A DNA stretch of 64,000 nt from positions 3,162,001 to 3,226,000 of the forward strand of contig NZ_CP093301.1 in NCBI RefSeq assembly GCF_024362785.1. The letters run 5' to 3'. Shown here in pieces: positions 34,722-44,263 of the stretch. How positions within the stretch are numbered: the stretch's first letter is position 1; every line of letters begins with the position of its first letter. The position numbers were made by a program, and so were the translations under genes. The DNA is from Evansella sp. LMS18. Lineage in GTDB: Bacteria > Bacillota > Bacilli > Bacillales > Salisediminibacteriaceae. The notes under the pieces are model-generated. The model saw only the letters and a program-made list of their open reading frames with translations, searched no databases and was not told the origin of the DNA.

Positions 34722-35813
34722 TTAACGGAGACGGCTTTCTGTTTCAGGGTCGAAGAAATGTGCTTTATTCATATCAAACGCAAGTTTAATATCATCTCCA
34801 CTACCAATATCAGTACGGGAATCTACCCTGGCGATGAAGTTCTGCTCGCCAATTTTTGAATATAGGAAAGTCTCTGCACCCATAAGCTCTGCTACGTCAA
34901 CTGTAGCATCAAGCTGAGAATTTTCCGAAGCTTCGATGAAGACAGGCTCATCGTGTACATCTTCCGGGCGGATACCAAGAATCAGCTCTTTATTATTGTA
35001 TTTTTCGATTGGCTTCATTTTTCCCTGAGGGACTTTGATTTTCAGGTCTTCAACGTGGAAGTAGCCGTCTTTTAAGGTTCCTGTCAGGAAGTTCATGGAA
35101 GGGGAGCCGATAAAGCCGCCCACGAAGACGTTCTCAGGGTTATCGTAAATATCCTTTGGACGTCCAACTTGCTGGATAATCCCATCCTTCATTACAACGA
35201 TACGTGTTGCCATCGTCATTGCTTCTGTCTGGTCGTGTGTTACATAAATAGTGGTTGTCTGGAGGCGCTGATGAAGCTTTGTGATTTCAGCACGCATTTG
35301 TACACGGAGTTTCGCATCCAGGTTTGATAAAGGCTCGTCCATCAGGAATACTTTAGGGTCTCGCACAATCGCACGTCCTAAGGCAACACGCTGGCGCTGA
35401 CCACCGGACATTGCCTTAGGTTTACGCTCGAGCATTTCAGTAAGGCCAAGAATTCGTGCAGCTTCTTTCACACGTTTATCAATCTCATCTTTTTTAAACT
35501 TTCTTAATTTGAGGCCGAAAGCCATGTTTTCATATACATTCATATGCGGGTAAAGTGCATAGTTCTGGAACACCATCGCGATGTCACGGTCTTTTGGAGC
35601 TACATCGTTTACGAGTGTATCGCCGATATAAAGTTCTCCTTTAGAAATGTCTTCAAGGCCGGCAACCATACGTAAGGTTGTTGATTTACCACAGCCGGAA
35701 GGGCCTACAAATACGATAAATTCCTTATCTTCAATGTCAAGATTAAAGTCTTTAACTGCCTGTACATCTCCGTCGTAAATTTTATAAAGGCTTTTGAAAG
35801 TAATATCTGCCAT
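34722..35813 (-). CDS. msmX: Multi-sugar ABC transporter ATPase (MsmX/UgpC type)
   Basis: A 363-residue ATPase shared by several carbohydrate importers. Walker [10 protein letters not shown] near residue 37, signature [14 protein letters not shown], Walker [13 protein letters not shown], switch VTHDQTEA, then a C-terminal TOBE/regulatory domain ([26 protein letters not shown]). The sequence is very close to B. subtilis MsmX as I remember it. No permease is nearby, as expected for a general ATPase. The start is ATG 35813 (MADI) after AGAGGAG; an in-frame GTG at 35822 abuts the ribosome-binding site. Confidence 0.93.
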   Translation of the reverse strand: MADITFKSLYKIYDGDVQAVKDFNLDIEDKEFIVFVGPSGCGKSTTLRMVAGLEDISKGELYIGDTLVNDVAPKDRDIAMVFQNYALYPHMNVYENMAFGLKLRKFKKDEIDKRVKEAARILGLTEMLERKPKAMSGGQRQRVALGRAIVRDPKVFLMDEPLSNLDAKLRVQMRAEITKLHQRLQTTTIYVTHDQTEAMTMATRIVVMKDGIIQQVGRPKDIYDNPENVFVGGFIGSPSMNFLTGTLKDGYFHVEDLKIKVPQGKMKPIEKYNNKELILGIRPEDVHDEPVFIEASENSQLDATVDVAELMGAETFLYSKIGEQNFIARVDSRTDIGSGDDIKLAFDMNKAHFFDPETESRLR

Positions 35814-35955
35814 AGTTGTCACTCCTCTTTTGTATCTGTTTACAGTTTATAATGTAAGGGTTTTCAAAACTACTGGCAGCCTGCACAAAAAAAATGCAAT
35901 CTTTTGTGCAAGGTGCATTTCGTTTGTGTCCAGAGAGGGTTACAGCAGTGTTAAG

Positions 35956-36001
35956 TAAAAAGAGGGTATCCCAAAAGCCTGGCTTTTGACGACACCCTCT
36001 C
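35956..36001 (-). terminator. Terminator on the minus strand upstream of msmX
   Basis: AGAGGGTATCCCAAAAGCC - GGCTTTTGACGACACCCTCT forms a two-part stem; on the minus strand it ends in CCCTCTTTTTACTT. It would stop transcripts of the PucR-type gene before msmX. Confidence 0.7.
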
Positions 36002-36137
36002 TCTTTATAACGATAATGATTGATTGAAGTAAATATAATAAGTTCTTTCGAGTGTTTAAATAAAATTTAAAGAGGCAGGGGCAGAAATAAGTATTCAATA
36101 TAAAAAAACGAATGATGAACTCGTTTAGCGTAGGAAA

Positions 36138-36325
36138 TATAAGACTGTCTCTTCCTCTGCGAGCATTGCTTTATAGCATATCCGTCGAGACAAATCGACG
36201 TATTCGCGGAGAAGCTCATGCTCTTTCCTGCGGGAATAGCATGAGCCGAAGACCCCGCAGTTTGGTTTTTACCGAGGAGGCTGAGGCCATGTCCGCGGAC
36301 GCGAAGTATATTTCCGGAGCAGTAT
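36138..36325 (+). repeat. Mosaic intergenic repeat (element G)
   Basis: Non-coding. GACTGTCTCTTCCTCTGC matches elements E and F; TATCCGTCGAGACAAATCGACG followed by GCGGAGAAG matches element F and, inverted, element A; CCTGCGGGAATAGC matches F. The right part (CCGCAGTTTGGTTTTTACCG) has no partner in this window. The rest of 35823-36430 shows no gene. Confidence 0.65.
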
Positions 36326-36430
36326 CTATGCTCATTTCTGATTCTCATTGTTTTAATCTTTAGTTGTATATACTTTTGTTCCAGCCTCTTGTGGGGCACC
36401 CTCGCCTCCTTGAGTTCAGGAGGATCACTT

Positions 36431-37354
36431 TTAATTATCACTACCTTGTGAAGCTGCCTGGGAAAGGAGAAATAAAATATAAACCGCAACGGCATTTGGA
36501 AACCTTTTAATGTCAATCGACGTTTTTTCAATGAATTTATCTACTCTGTATTGTACAGTGTTACGATGCATGTACAGTTTTTTTGCAGCCATGCTCGTAT
36601 TCATATTGCACTCGAGATAAACTTTCACTGATTCGAGCAAATCATGTTCATTTAAGACTGGCTCCAAAAGCTCAAGGAGCTTTTGTCTTGATTCATTTGT
36701 CAGTTCATTGATCATAAGAGCAGGGACGATCTCCTGTTCAATATAAATGCTTTTGGCAGGCATTACCAGCCTTGCTGTCCTGAAAGCTTCGGCTTCCCAT
36801 GCGTGCCTATCCTTTAAATCTGCCACCTCGGAAAGGATGGAGCCTGTATAGAAAACTGCCTGGACAAAAAAGTCTGAAGCTATTATATCCGGTATAGACT
36901 CATCGGTTTCCATATCCTCGCTGTCAGCTGTGATTTCCTGTAAAAGAAATCCTTCTGTGGGAGAAGCCCATATGAGGGACTGGGAAGATACAAACAAGCT
37001 TTTAAGAGCTTCTTCAAACGATTCGTGGTCACTTAATCTTCCTTTTATGTAAAAATGGACCAGCCGTACAGGCGGGTTAATAATATTTTTCAACAGGGAA
37101 AAATCGGGTGTTTTTTCTTTAAAAAGCCAGTTATACATCATTTCCTCGGAAACAGAAAAGGACCTTGATGGAAGGCCAGGTGAATTATTAAACAGGGTTT
37201 CCAGCAATGAAACTTCTTCCCTGGATAACTTCCGTTTATCAAGTATAATTTCTTCTTCGTTTTCCTCGTATAAAGTGAGGCGGTACTCCTCCGGGATCGT
37301 TTCAGCGTTTTCAGTCAGTTGTCCGGCATAATAATTTTTCAGCTTATCAAGCAT
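36431..37354 (-). CDS. PucR/CdaR-type transcriptional regulator
   Basis: 307 residues with a C-terminal PucR-type HTH: VYLECNMNTSMAAKKLYMHRNTVQYRVDKF (residues about 245-275) is the classic signature (few conserved residues in N, a strict HRNTVxYR). The N-terminal 230 residues form a sensory region I cannot identify. Regulators of this class respond to purine-degradation intermediates, sugar diacids or amino acids. It precedes msmX on the same strand but a terminator intervenes. Target and ligand are unknown. Confidence 0.8.
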   Translation of the reverse strand: MLDKLKNYYAGQLTENAETIPEEYRLTLYEENEEEIILDKRKLSREEVSLLETLFNNSPGLPSRSFSVSEEMMYNWLFKEKTPDFSLLKNIINPPVRLVHFYIKGRLSDHESFEEALKSLFVSSQSLIWASPTEGFLLQEITADSEDMETDESIPDIIASDFFVQAVFYTGSILSEVADLKDRHAWEAEAFRTARLVMPAKSIYIEQEIVPALMINELTNESRQKLLELLEPVLNEHDLLESVKVYLECNMNTSMAAKKLYMHRNTVQYRVDKFIEKTSIDIKRFPNAVAVYILFLLSQAASQGSDN

Positions 37355-37383
37355 GAATTGCTTACCCCTTCATTCAAAAGATT

Positions 37384-37602
37384 TTAATGGTCTTCATATA
37401 CATGATAAAGCATCAAATCATGTATGGCAGTTTCAAGAAACTTCCTGTCCTCTTCGTTGATATCTTCCGGGCTTGTCCACTTAATGCTGCCATCTTTATA
37501 ATATTTCCCTGTATAACGCTTTTGTTTATAAAAAAAAGAAAAGCTCCATTCCTGATTAATTAAGTTATTTTTGATTTCTTTATAATTAAAGTGAGATATC
37601 AA
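37384..37602 (-). CDS. yheE: YheE-like small protein
   Basis: A 72-residue protein rich in aromatic residues (SFSFFYKQKRYTGKYYKDGSIKW) with C-terminal HDLMLYHVYEDH. Size and position next to yheC/yheD fit YheE. I start it at TTG 37602 (MISHFNYKEI), because GGAGG lies 8 bases upstream; the ATG at 37617 overlaps the Shine-Dalgarno sequence. Function unknown; in B. subtilis the neighbouring genes are sporulation-related. Confidence 0.7.
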   Translation of the reverse strand: MISHFNYKEIKNNLINQEWSFSFFYKQKRYTGKYYKDGSIKWTSPEDINEEDRKFLETAIHDLMLYHVYEDH

Positions 37603-37657
37603 AATACATTCCTCCAATAGCTGATTCTTTATCTGAACTCTTAGGGACCTCTATGTA

Positions 37658-37699
37658 GTGTGAAGTTAGTCCAGCGTATTCCCAGGACTAAACTTTCAC
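37658..37699. other. Inverted repeat between yheE and the yheC/D cluster
   Basis: GTGTGAAGTTAGTCC and GGACTAAACTTTCAC pair with one bulge. No U-run follows on either strand, so it may be a protein-binding site or an RNA-processing hairpin rather than a terminator. Confidence 0.5.
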
Positions 37700-37838
37700 G
37701 TGAAAGAAATGGACATCCATTTTCATGATCCCTGGATAAAACTATCATATCATAAAAAGACAGCGCAACAGACAAGGAAGGATTTCGGTGTTTATTGGGC
37801 TCATTATTCATCAGAGAAGAAAGTATATAACGGTCTGG

Positions 37839-38873
37839 CTAAGCCTCGGCAAAAATCCTGGACAAAGTGTTAATCCTCTTTTTATTTATTTCCCGTTCAT
37901 CAAACATCATTGGCTTGCTGTTAATGTCGAGAATCCATAGCCCGCCTTCATTGTCTGTACCTAAATCGAAGGAAAATTCCCTTACATTCTGAAACTTTAA
38001 ATCAAGCATTTTTCCTATATAGGCTGACAGCTGTTTCACTGTTTCCTGATCAGGCTTTACAGGCACTGCCTCAAAGGATAGGATACGGCCGCCCTGGGGA
38101 ACGTGGGTGGTGTATCCTCCATTACGGGCCTGGCGGACACCAATCCCAGTCACATGCCATTTTCCGGCGAAGAAATGAACAAGGACCCTGAAATCGTATG
38201 TCCTGCCATTAAGTAACGCCAGGGGGATTCCTTCCTGAATAAGCAATGTTTTCTTTTTATACACCGGCTTTAAAAGTTCGGCAAGGTTCTCGAAAGATAG
38301 TCCTTTATATTGCTGCTTCTGTGTATGAAGTGTATATGAGGTACCGTTGTTTTCTACTTTCCAGATCCCTTGCCCTTGTGATCCGTGGATGTCTTTTATA
38401 AAAACGATCTTGTGCTTTTTTAGAAAAGTGAGCAAATCATCCCTCGTTGCCATCCTCTTTGTTTCAGGATAGTATTTTCCCAGCACACGATGATTTTGCA
38501 AAAGGGAGGAGGTATGAAGCTTGTTAAAGAAACAACGATTAAAGTAAGGGATTTTCTCTTTTTCCAGTTCGTTAAAATACCGCTGGACCGGATCAGCCCA
38601 TTCTGTAAATCTGTCTGAAAAACGATTGTATACCACATCGGGATCAGGACAGGAAGTCTCCACCCATTCTTTCTTTTCCGGATCCCAGCTAAAAGCCTTG
38701 CCGTCTGTGATGTCACCCGTAAAAGGCAGAATATAAACCTTTCCATTTCTCTCACGGGCTGTTCCGGCTAGCTGCTCATAGAAACGTGTCTCTCCTGTAA
38801 ACTTTCTGTCTTTCCCTTGCCCAGTCAAAATAATGATATTTCTTTCTTCTGGATTATTATTGTTAGCTGCCAT
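37839..38873 (-). CDS. YheC/YheD-family ATP-grasp protein, paralog 4 (short form)
   Basis: A 344-residue endospore coat-associated ATP-grasp protein, last of four tandem paralogs. It lacks the N-terminal extension of the long forms. VVYNRFSDR and KIPYFNRCFFNKLHTSSLL are conserved family segments. The ATP-grasp part runs from about residue 140: IVFIKDIHGSQGQGIWKV (phosphate-binding loop), RTYDFRVLVHF, and metal ligands in FDLGTDNEGGLWILDINSKP. Family members in B. subtilis are spore-associated but no reaction is established; ATP-grasp enzymes ligate carboxylates to amines. Confidence 0.85.
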   Translation of the reverse strand: MAANNNNPEERNIIILTGQGKDRKFTGETRFYEQLAGTARERNGKVYILPFTGDITDGKAFSWDPEKKEWVETSCPDPDVVYNRFSDRFTEWADPVQRYFNELEKEKIPYFNRCFFNKLHTSSLLQNHRVLGKYYPETKRMATRDDLLTFLKKHKIVFIKDIHGSQGQGIWKVENNGTSYTLHTQKQQYKGLSFENLAELLKPVYKKKTLLIQEGIPLALLNGRTYDFRVLVHFFAGKWHVTGIGVRQARNGGYTTHVPQGGRILSFEAVPVKPDQETVKQLSAYIGKMLDLKFQNVREFSFDLGTDNEGGLWILDINSKPMMFDEREINKKRINTLSRIFAEA

Positions 38874-38919
38874 TGTCTCACCCTTTATCCGGAGGATGCT
38901 TTATACAAGACTTCATTTT

Positions 38920-40311
38920 CTACATGGTGACTCCTTCCGCAGCAGCCGCTTCAACAGATTTCCTGAATAAACATACTGCATAGTCCATTGGCAGCTTCCT
39001 TGTAAGAAGGTCTTCCCGTTTAAGCTTCGGGTGCAGGAAAATTGTTCTGCCAGGCTTGGAATTTGCCTCAAACATCCAGATATTTTCGTTTCCATCAATA
39101 CCTATATCGAAGCCAATTTCTCCTATATATCCATCTGTCGTTTCATCAATTGCAGTGCTTAGTTTCAAGGAGATGTTTTTTAAATCATCAAGAAGGTCCC
39201 TTCCCAGCTGCAGCTCTTCCCATATTTCATGAACCGATTTAACCTGCCCGCCGCTTTTAACATGGGTAGTAACACTGCCAGCGCCAGCCACTTTCGCAGC
39301 TATTGCTGTGATACGCCATTTTCCTGTTTCATCTTTGTTTGTGTGGATGCGAAAATCTATTGGGTTATTCTGATATTTCAATAAATCTATTCCTTGCTGG
39401 ATAACCATGTCCTCGTAACCATGGGGGAACTGTGTCTTTAAGAGGCCGTGCAGACTTCCGTAACGCCTTAACCTGTTCCTGGAATGGTCTCTGAAACGGC
39501 AATAATAAAGCTGCTCATCAGGATCAAAAATGATCTGGTGTATACCGAGCCCGAGGCTTCCGTTTTTAGGCTTTATATAGATATGTTTATATTTTTCAAT
39601 AAACTCTTTCACTTCAGCAGCTGAAGGGGCTGATATTGTCCGGGGCATCAGACTGCTGACCATTGGGTAACCGGAAAGCTGATTATACACGGTCCATTTA
39701 TCAAAGAAGCCCGGGTTAAACCATGGTATGCTGTATTCATTTTGCAGCCGGTCTCTTGTTTCAGCATAGAGAGGGTGCTCCTCTGTCTTTCTGTTAGGCA
39801 GCCTGTCATAAACTACATTAGGCAGAGGGACTTTGATTTTTTTCCAACCTTTCCTGCCGTATGTGTACCCTTCCACCGTTCCCTCTTCCCACAGGAGATG
39901 GTGGGAACCGAAGATAAAAGCGAGAACCCCGGCAGCTTTAGCTGCGCTGATATATTTTGCGAACAAGAATGACCTTTCTCCTGCCGGACGAAGCAGGTTT
40001 CCGGTAAAACCTGCTGTGTAAATCCCCACTACAGGACCTAAATAGATGTCGCCTGTGTCACTTGAAAGAATATTTAGCTTTACAGGAAACGGAATACTGA
40101 GGCTTTTCCATGCTTTTTTAGACAGAAGGCACCGGTCGATGTTCTCATCGTCTGCAATATTTATCGTACATGCAGTTTTCTTTGTGCCAAAAAAAACATA
40201 CTGCTCTGATCCTGCCTTGAGTGATAATTTATCAAGCAGCTGTCTGGAGAGGAGCAGACTGCTGCTCTCTTCTTCAAGTTCGTTAAGGGAGACTTCCGTT
40301 ATGAAAGACAA
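38920..40311 (-). CDS. yheD: YheC/YheD-family ATP-grasp protein, paralog 3 (long form)
   Basis: 463 residues. An N-terminal domain of about 110 residues (beta-rich, like the other long paralog) precedes the ATP-grasp region: VVYDRLPNRK, IPWFNPGFFDKWTVYN, YIKPKNGSLGLGIHQI, IDFRIHTNKD, and FDIGIDGNENIWMFEANSKPGR. The best start is TTG 40311 (MSFITEV), 8 bases from AAGGAG; a GTG at 40320 overlaps that site. Length and domain layout fit YheD. 46 bp separate it from paralog 4. Confidence 0.83.
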   Translation of the reverse strand: MSFITEVSLNELEEESSSLLLSRQLLDKLSLKAGSEQYVFFGTKKTACTINIADDENIDRCLLSKKAWKSLSIPFPVKLNILSSDTGDIYLGPVVGIYTAGFTGNLLRPAGERSFLFAKYISAAKAAGVLAFIFGSHHLLWEEGTVEGYTYGRKGWKKIKVPLPNVVYDRLPNRKTEEHPLYAETRDRLQNEYSIPWFNPGFFDKWTVYNQLSGYPMVSSLMPRTISAPSAAEVKEFIEKYKHIYIKPKNGSLGLGIHQIIFDPDEQLYYCRFRDHSRNRLRRYGSLHGLLKTQFPHGYEDMVIQQGIDLLKYQNNPIDFRIHTNKDETGKWRITAIAAKVAGAGSVTTHVKSGGQVKSVHEIWEELQLGRDLLDDLKNISLKLSTAIDETTDGYIGEIGFDIGIDGNENIWMFEANSKPGRTIFLHPKLKREDLLTRKLPMDYAVCLFRKSVEAAAAEGVTM

Positions 40312-40335
40312 TATACTCACTCCTTAGTTGCAGCA

Positions 40336-41415
40336 TCACTTATCTTCAGGCTGTGCTTTTGCGGCTGGCCCTTTTATTCTGAGTTGTTCCAGTTGTCTGA
40401 TGAGACTGGCAGGTCTGGAAAAAATCAGGTTCTTCCTGGCAACGTCTGTTGTTTTAAGGACAGTTTCGTAACCTGGTTTGGAATTAACTTCAATGATCCA
40501 GAGTTTTCCATGAGAATCAAGCCCATAGTCAATTCCCAGCTCAAAAAGAGGCTGGTGATATTTTTCCAGAACAACTGGTATTAAGGGGGAAATCTTTTCG
40601 GCAGTCTTTTCGGCCTGTTTATACTGTCCACTGTGGTGGTTCAGGGAAGAGGATATTCTGCCGCCTGCCCTCAAATTAGATACATAAGAATTTTTCCGGC
40701 CAACCCGGTATCCTTTGCCTGCTTCATACCAGTGTTCAGGAGATTCTTTCTGCATCACCACCCTTAAATCAAATGGCCGGCCGTTCAACTGCAGCTTGAG
40801 AAAAGGCTGAATAATGTACTTTGAAGCTGGTAAGCTGCTTTTTAAAAATTTATATAAAGTTTCCCTGCTATTTTCAGCCAGCAGGAGTTCTTTGTTTTTA
40901 TTATAAAGACTGATTGTAAAATCCTTGAGCCGGATAACATGAAATCCATCTCCGCCGGAACCAGAAACTGGTTTTATAACTACCGTTCCAAATGCGTTCA
41001 GGTAGGCAGAAAACGCTTCTTCTTCAAGCAGCTGTGTAGGAGGAAGAAAACCAGCGATATGGGAATCTTTCCTGAGCCACCGGTAAACAGCCCATTTATT
41101 TGGGAGACCGGATCCAAGAAAAACACTATGCTTTTTTAATTGCTCTGCAGCTTCTGATACCCTCTTGTTCTCTTTGCTGCCGGGAGGGTAAAAACAGCGG
41201 TCGTAAATAAAGGCGGGGACAGGAAAAACAGCTTTTGTCCATTGTCCTGCTGACAAGTCGTAGCGTAAGCCCGTCGCAGTTAAAGTTCTGAAGTTGCAGC
41301 TTAGAGGAGACAATCTGACAACCTGTATTCCTGATGAAGCACAGTGTTTTGCTACCTGATCTGTATAATAATCCGTCTTTTCTGTATTCCACTGAAGGAT
41401 TCCGAGACTTCCCAT
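40336..41415 (-). CDS. yheC: YheC/YheD-family ATP-grasp protein, paralog 2 (short form)
   Basis: 359 residues, the size of B. subtilis YheC. Conserved FIYDRCFYPP, GLPNKWAVYRWL, VVIKPVSGSGGDGFHVI (ATP loop), PFDLRVVMQKES and LGIDYGLDSHGKLWIIEVNSKPGYE (metal ligands). The start at ATG 41415 (MGSLGIL) lies 9 bases from AAAGG; an ATG at 41424 is directly adjacent to it. The 24-bp gap to the next paralog indicates one transcript. Confidence 0.83.
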   Translation of the reverse strand: MGSLGILQWNTEKTDYYTDQVAKHCASSGIQVVRLSPLSCNFRTLTATGLRYDLSAGQWTKAVFPVPAFIYDRCFYPPGSKENKRVSEAAEQLKKHSVFLGSGLPNKWAVYRWLRKDSHIAGFLPPTQLLEEEAFSAYLNAFGTVVIKPVSGSGGDGFHVIRLKDFTISLYNKNKELLLAENSRETLYKFLKSSLPASKYIIQPFLKLQLNGRPFDLRVVMQKESPEHWYEAGKGYRVGRKNSYVSNLRAGGRISSSLNHHSGQYKQAEKTAEKISPLIPVVLEKYHQPLFELGIDYGLDSHGKLWIIEVNSKPGYETVLKTTDVARKNLIFSRPASLIRQLEQLRIKGPAAKAQPEDK

Positions 41416-41457
41416 GCCAGTCATCCTTTCCGAGCACAGTAAACTATCCAGTACTTA

Positions 41458-42819
41458 TCAATCTGTGAAGCCAGCCAGGGAAACAGCAAACAAAACAATC
41501 AAAATGACAGAAGGGAGACTGCCGGCAGTTTGAGGCAAATCGCTTTTTGAAGGTTTAATATTAACTTCAAGGATCCACGGGCGGCCTTCGTTATCTATCA
41601 TTAAATCTATGCCAAGTTCCCCGTAAATACCTTCTGTTTCTCTGTCTAACACATAAGCGCATAACAGAGAGAGCTCATGAATAAGTCTTTCTGTATGCGG
41701 TATATCTGCGGGCGGAATGATTTCTTCCAGAACTGACATGGCTTGCTTCTGGCTTCCGCCTTTTGCAAGGTTTGATACAATTGTGTTTTTTTGTCCTACC
41801 CGGGCCACAGCGGAACATGCCTTCCATATACTATATGAATCCTTGATGCAAAGTACCCGGAAGTCTACTGGAGCTTTATATTTCTCATTTATACTAATCA
41901 TCGGCTGAATGATATAGGGTCTTCTCTTAATTCGCCCTTTAAGCATAGAATAAAGCTGTTTTAAAGAAACTGCTTTTTTTGTTTGCCACCCTTCATCTGC
42001 AGGGTAGGTAATAAAGTAGAATCCGTTATCAGCGGAAACCTTGATAATTCCTGTACCCTCCCTTCCTGAGACAGGCTTTATATACAGATCGCTATATTTT
42101 TCCGTCATCTCTTCCAAATCTGTTAAAGTCTTCAAATATTTTGTTTCAGGAAGATAAGGTTTTAATACAGGTTCATTAAGCAAATATTTATATACTTCCC
42201 ACTTATGAAGGAATCTGTCATTAAAATAAGGTATATTTAATTCTGTAAGGCGCTGGAAAAAGTGTTTGCATTGAATGGATTTTTCCTGATCTCGCCGCCC
42301 AATTCGATTATAAATGACCTGTGGGATGGGAGTGAGGGCCTTTTCCCATTTTCCGCCAATGTATTTAAATCCTTCTGTATAAGAGCCAGCGGTCTCCTTA
42401 TACGAAAATACTGTAAATGGGCAGTAAAGCTTTTCACACGTTTTTGCCATTTCGGTTAAATAAGGCGTGAGGTCTCCAAATGGCATTTCATTAACCTCTG
42501 AACAGTCGCCCAGCACTACCCCAAAGGAAGGGCCGAAATGGAAAAGGTTCTCCTTTTTCCTGTATAAACAGCGGATTTTTTCTCCTGGAGATAAAGAAAG
42601 GTCGGAAACAAGCCGGGAATGAAGTTCAACAGCCCCTGGACTCAATTCAGGACTGGTGCAGACTTCGATTTCCTTTGATAAAAAATGATATGTGGCTTTC
42701 CCGGGGATAGAAGAATTTATTTTCCATAAACGTGCTGTCTCCTCGGGGAATACTATTTGGTTAAATGGAAGTTTATCATTGAGCTTTATAATGTCTATAT
42801 TGTAAGTAAAGGAAAACAT
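41458..42819 (-). CDS. YheC/YheD-family ATP-grasp protein, paralog 1 (long form)
   Basis: 453 residues, first gene of the leftward cluster. N-terminal beta-rich domain (1-110), then VIYNRIGRRDQEK, IPYFNDRFLHKWEVYKYL, YIKPVSGREGTGIIKV, VDFRVLCIKDS and LGIDLMIDNEGRPWILEVNIKPS. The C-terminal tail (SVILIVLFAVSLAGF) is more hydrophobic than in the other paralogs. I choose ATG 42819 (MFSFTY) after GAGGGGT; the longer frame begins inside the promoter region. It has the YheD length. Confidence 0.82.
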   Translation of the reverse strand: MFSFTYNIDIIKLNDKLPFNQIVFPEETARLWKINSSIPGKATYHFLSKEIEVCTSPELSPGAVELHSRLVSDLSLSPGEKIRCLYRKKENLFHFGPSFGVVLGDCSEVNEMPFGDLTPYLTEMAKTCEKLYCPFTVFSYKETAGSYTEGFKYIGGKWEKALTPIPQVIYNRIGRRDQEKSIQCKHFFQRLTELNIPYFNDRFLHKWEVYKYLLNEPVLKPYLPETKYLKTLTDLEEMTEKYSDLYIKPVSGREGTGIIKVSADNGFYFITYPADEGWQTKKAVSLKQLYSMLKGRIKRRPYIIQPMISINEKYKAPVDFRVLCIKDSYSIWKACSAVARVGQKNTIVSNLAKGGSQKQAMSVLEEIIPPADIPHTERLIHELSLLCAYVLDRETEGIYGELGIDLMIDNEGRPWILEVNIKPSKSDLPQTAGSLPSVILIVLFAVSLAGFTD

Positions 42820-42949
42820 ACAACCCCTCATTCCGCGGCATACGTTTAAACACCACACTCTGAGTCATTTGAAAAGTATGGGTATCAGTGGATATGGTAT
42901 CTTATGAAGAAAGAAACTGTATGGTGCAGATAAAGAAAAGGTGATAATA

Positions 42950-44092
42950 ATGGAATTCCAATTATACTGGTTTGCGGGCCTTATCCTGATCGGAGCGGCT
43001 GTCGGAGGAGGCACGAATATACTTGCAATCCAAATGCTGCTCCGGCCTCATAACGCGAAATATATAGGTTCCTTTCAGGTGCCTTTCACTCCGGGCCTGA
43101 TTCCTAAACGGAGAGAGGAAATTGCTGAGCAGCTCGGAACAATGGTGGAAGAATACCTGATTACACCTGAAGGAGTTGCCCGGAAGATTTTTGAGGGACA
43201 GTTCCTTGAGGAGGCGGAAGGGCGTATTAAAGTTATCCTTGAAACTTTTCTGCAGCAGGAACTGACTGTGGAAGACTGGCTTAAGGAACATATCGGTGAT
43301 ACATGGTCAACTAAAGCAGCGAGGGAAGCATACGAACGAGCGATAAAAGGAAAAATGCTCGTATTTTTCAACGATTATAAAAGTAAGAAAATCAACGATC
43401 TGCTTCAGGAGGAATGGAAAGAAAAAATAGAGGATTATATTCCTGAAATCTCTGCTAAAGTTCTTGAAAAAGGCGAAGAATACTTTCAGTCTCCGGAAGG
43501 CCGTGACCAGGTTGACCAAATGGTTTCCAGATTTTTTGAAACAAAAGGAAGTTTCGGAGGGATGATCGGGAGGTTTACACAGAGAGTTTCCTTTTCGTCC
43601 CTTGTATCCAGAGAACTTACAAAGCTGTTCCGGGATGAAAGGGCGCATGAATACGTAACCTACTGGATCAGGAGAGAATGGCATGAGATGCTGGAAAAGA
43701 CTCCGGAAGATTATATAAAGGCTGATAAACTGGAGGAGAACGTTCATTATCTGGTAGAGACTATCGTTGATGAAACCCCGATTATCGGGGAATGGGACAG
43801 GCCACTAAAAGAGTGGGCGCACCAGTACGAAAAGGTTATTACTTATACTATGCTGCCAGCTTTCGTTGATGGGTTCACCCAGGTGGCTGAAAGACAGTTA
43901 AAGTCAGTTATGAAACGAATTGGTATAAAGGGTATTGTTAGTGACCAGGTGAATAATTTCCCATTAGAGAATCTGGAAGAAATGGTGTTGAAGATTGCTA
44001 AGCGGGAGCTGAAGATGATTGCTGTGCTGGGTGCTTTAATCGGTGCGGTTGCAGGTCTTATCCAGGCTTTGTTTATTTTATTCATTTCGTAA
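42950..44092 (+). CDS. yheB: YheB, DUF445 membrane-anchored protein
   Basis: A 380-residue DUF445 protein. It has a membrane helix at each end (YWFAGLILIGAAVGGGTNILAI at about 5-26 and VLGALIGAVAGLIQALFILFIS at the C terminus), with the family motif AIQMLLRPHNAKYIGSFQVPFTPGLIPKRREEIAEQLG between residues 25 and 65. A long helical middle follows. Function unknown; conserved across Bacillaceae beside yheA. The ATG at 42950 lies 8 bases from AAAAGG. Confidence 0.9.
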   Translation: MEFQLYWFAGLILIGAAVGGGTNILAIQMLLRPHNAKYIGSFQVPFTPGLIPKRREEIAEQLGTMVEEYLITPEGVARKIFEGQFLEEAEGRIKVILETFLQQELTVEDWLKEHIGDTWSTKAAREAYERAIKGKMLVFFNDYKSKKINDLLQEEWKEKIEDYIPEISAKVLEKGEEYFQSPEGRDQVDQMVSRFFETKGSFGGMIGRFTQRVSFSSLVSRELTKLFRDERAHEYVTYWIRREWHEMLEKTPEDYIKADKLEENVHYLVETIVDETPIIGEWDRPLKEWAHQYEKVITYTMLPAFVDGFTQVAERQLKSVMKRIGIKGIVSDQVNNFPLENLEEMVLKIAKRELKMIAVLGALIGAVAGLIQALFILFIS

Positions 44093-44263
44093 AAGGAGCT
44101 TGTGTATTCTCTGGGTGAGGTGGGAATATTCTGAATGTTGCTCCCGGGATGAATTCGCATAGGATTCATGTTATAGTCTTAAGGGAATAGATATAGTGCG
44201 TATGTTTCGCTGCACTGCCAGTTTCGGATGTGCGTACAAAAAACTAAGGAGGAAAATTATTTT

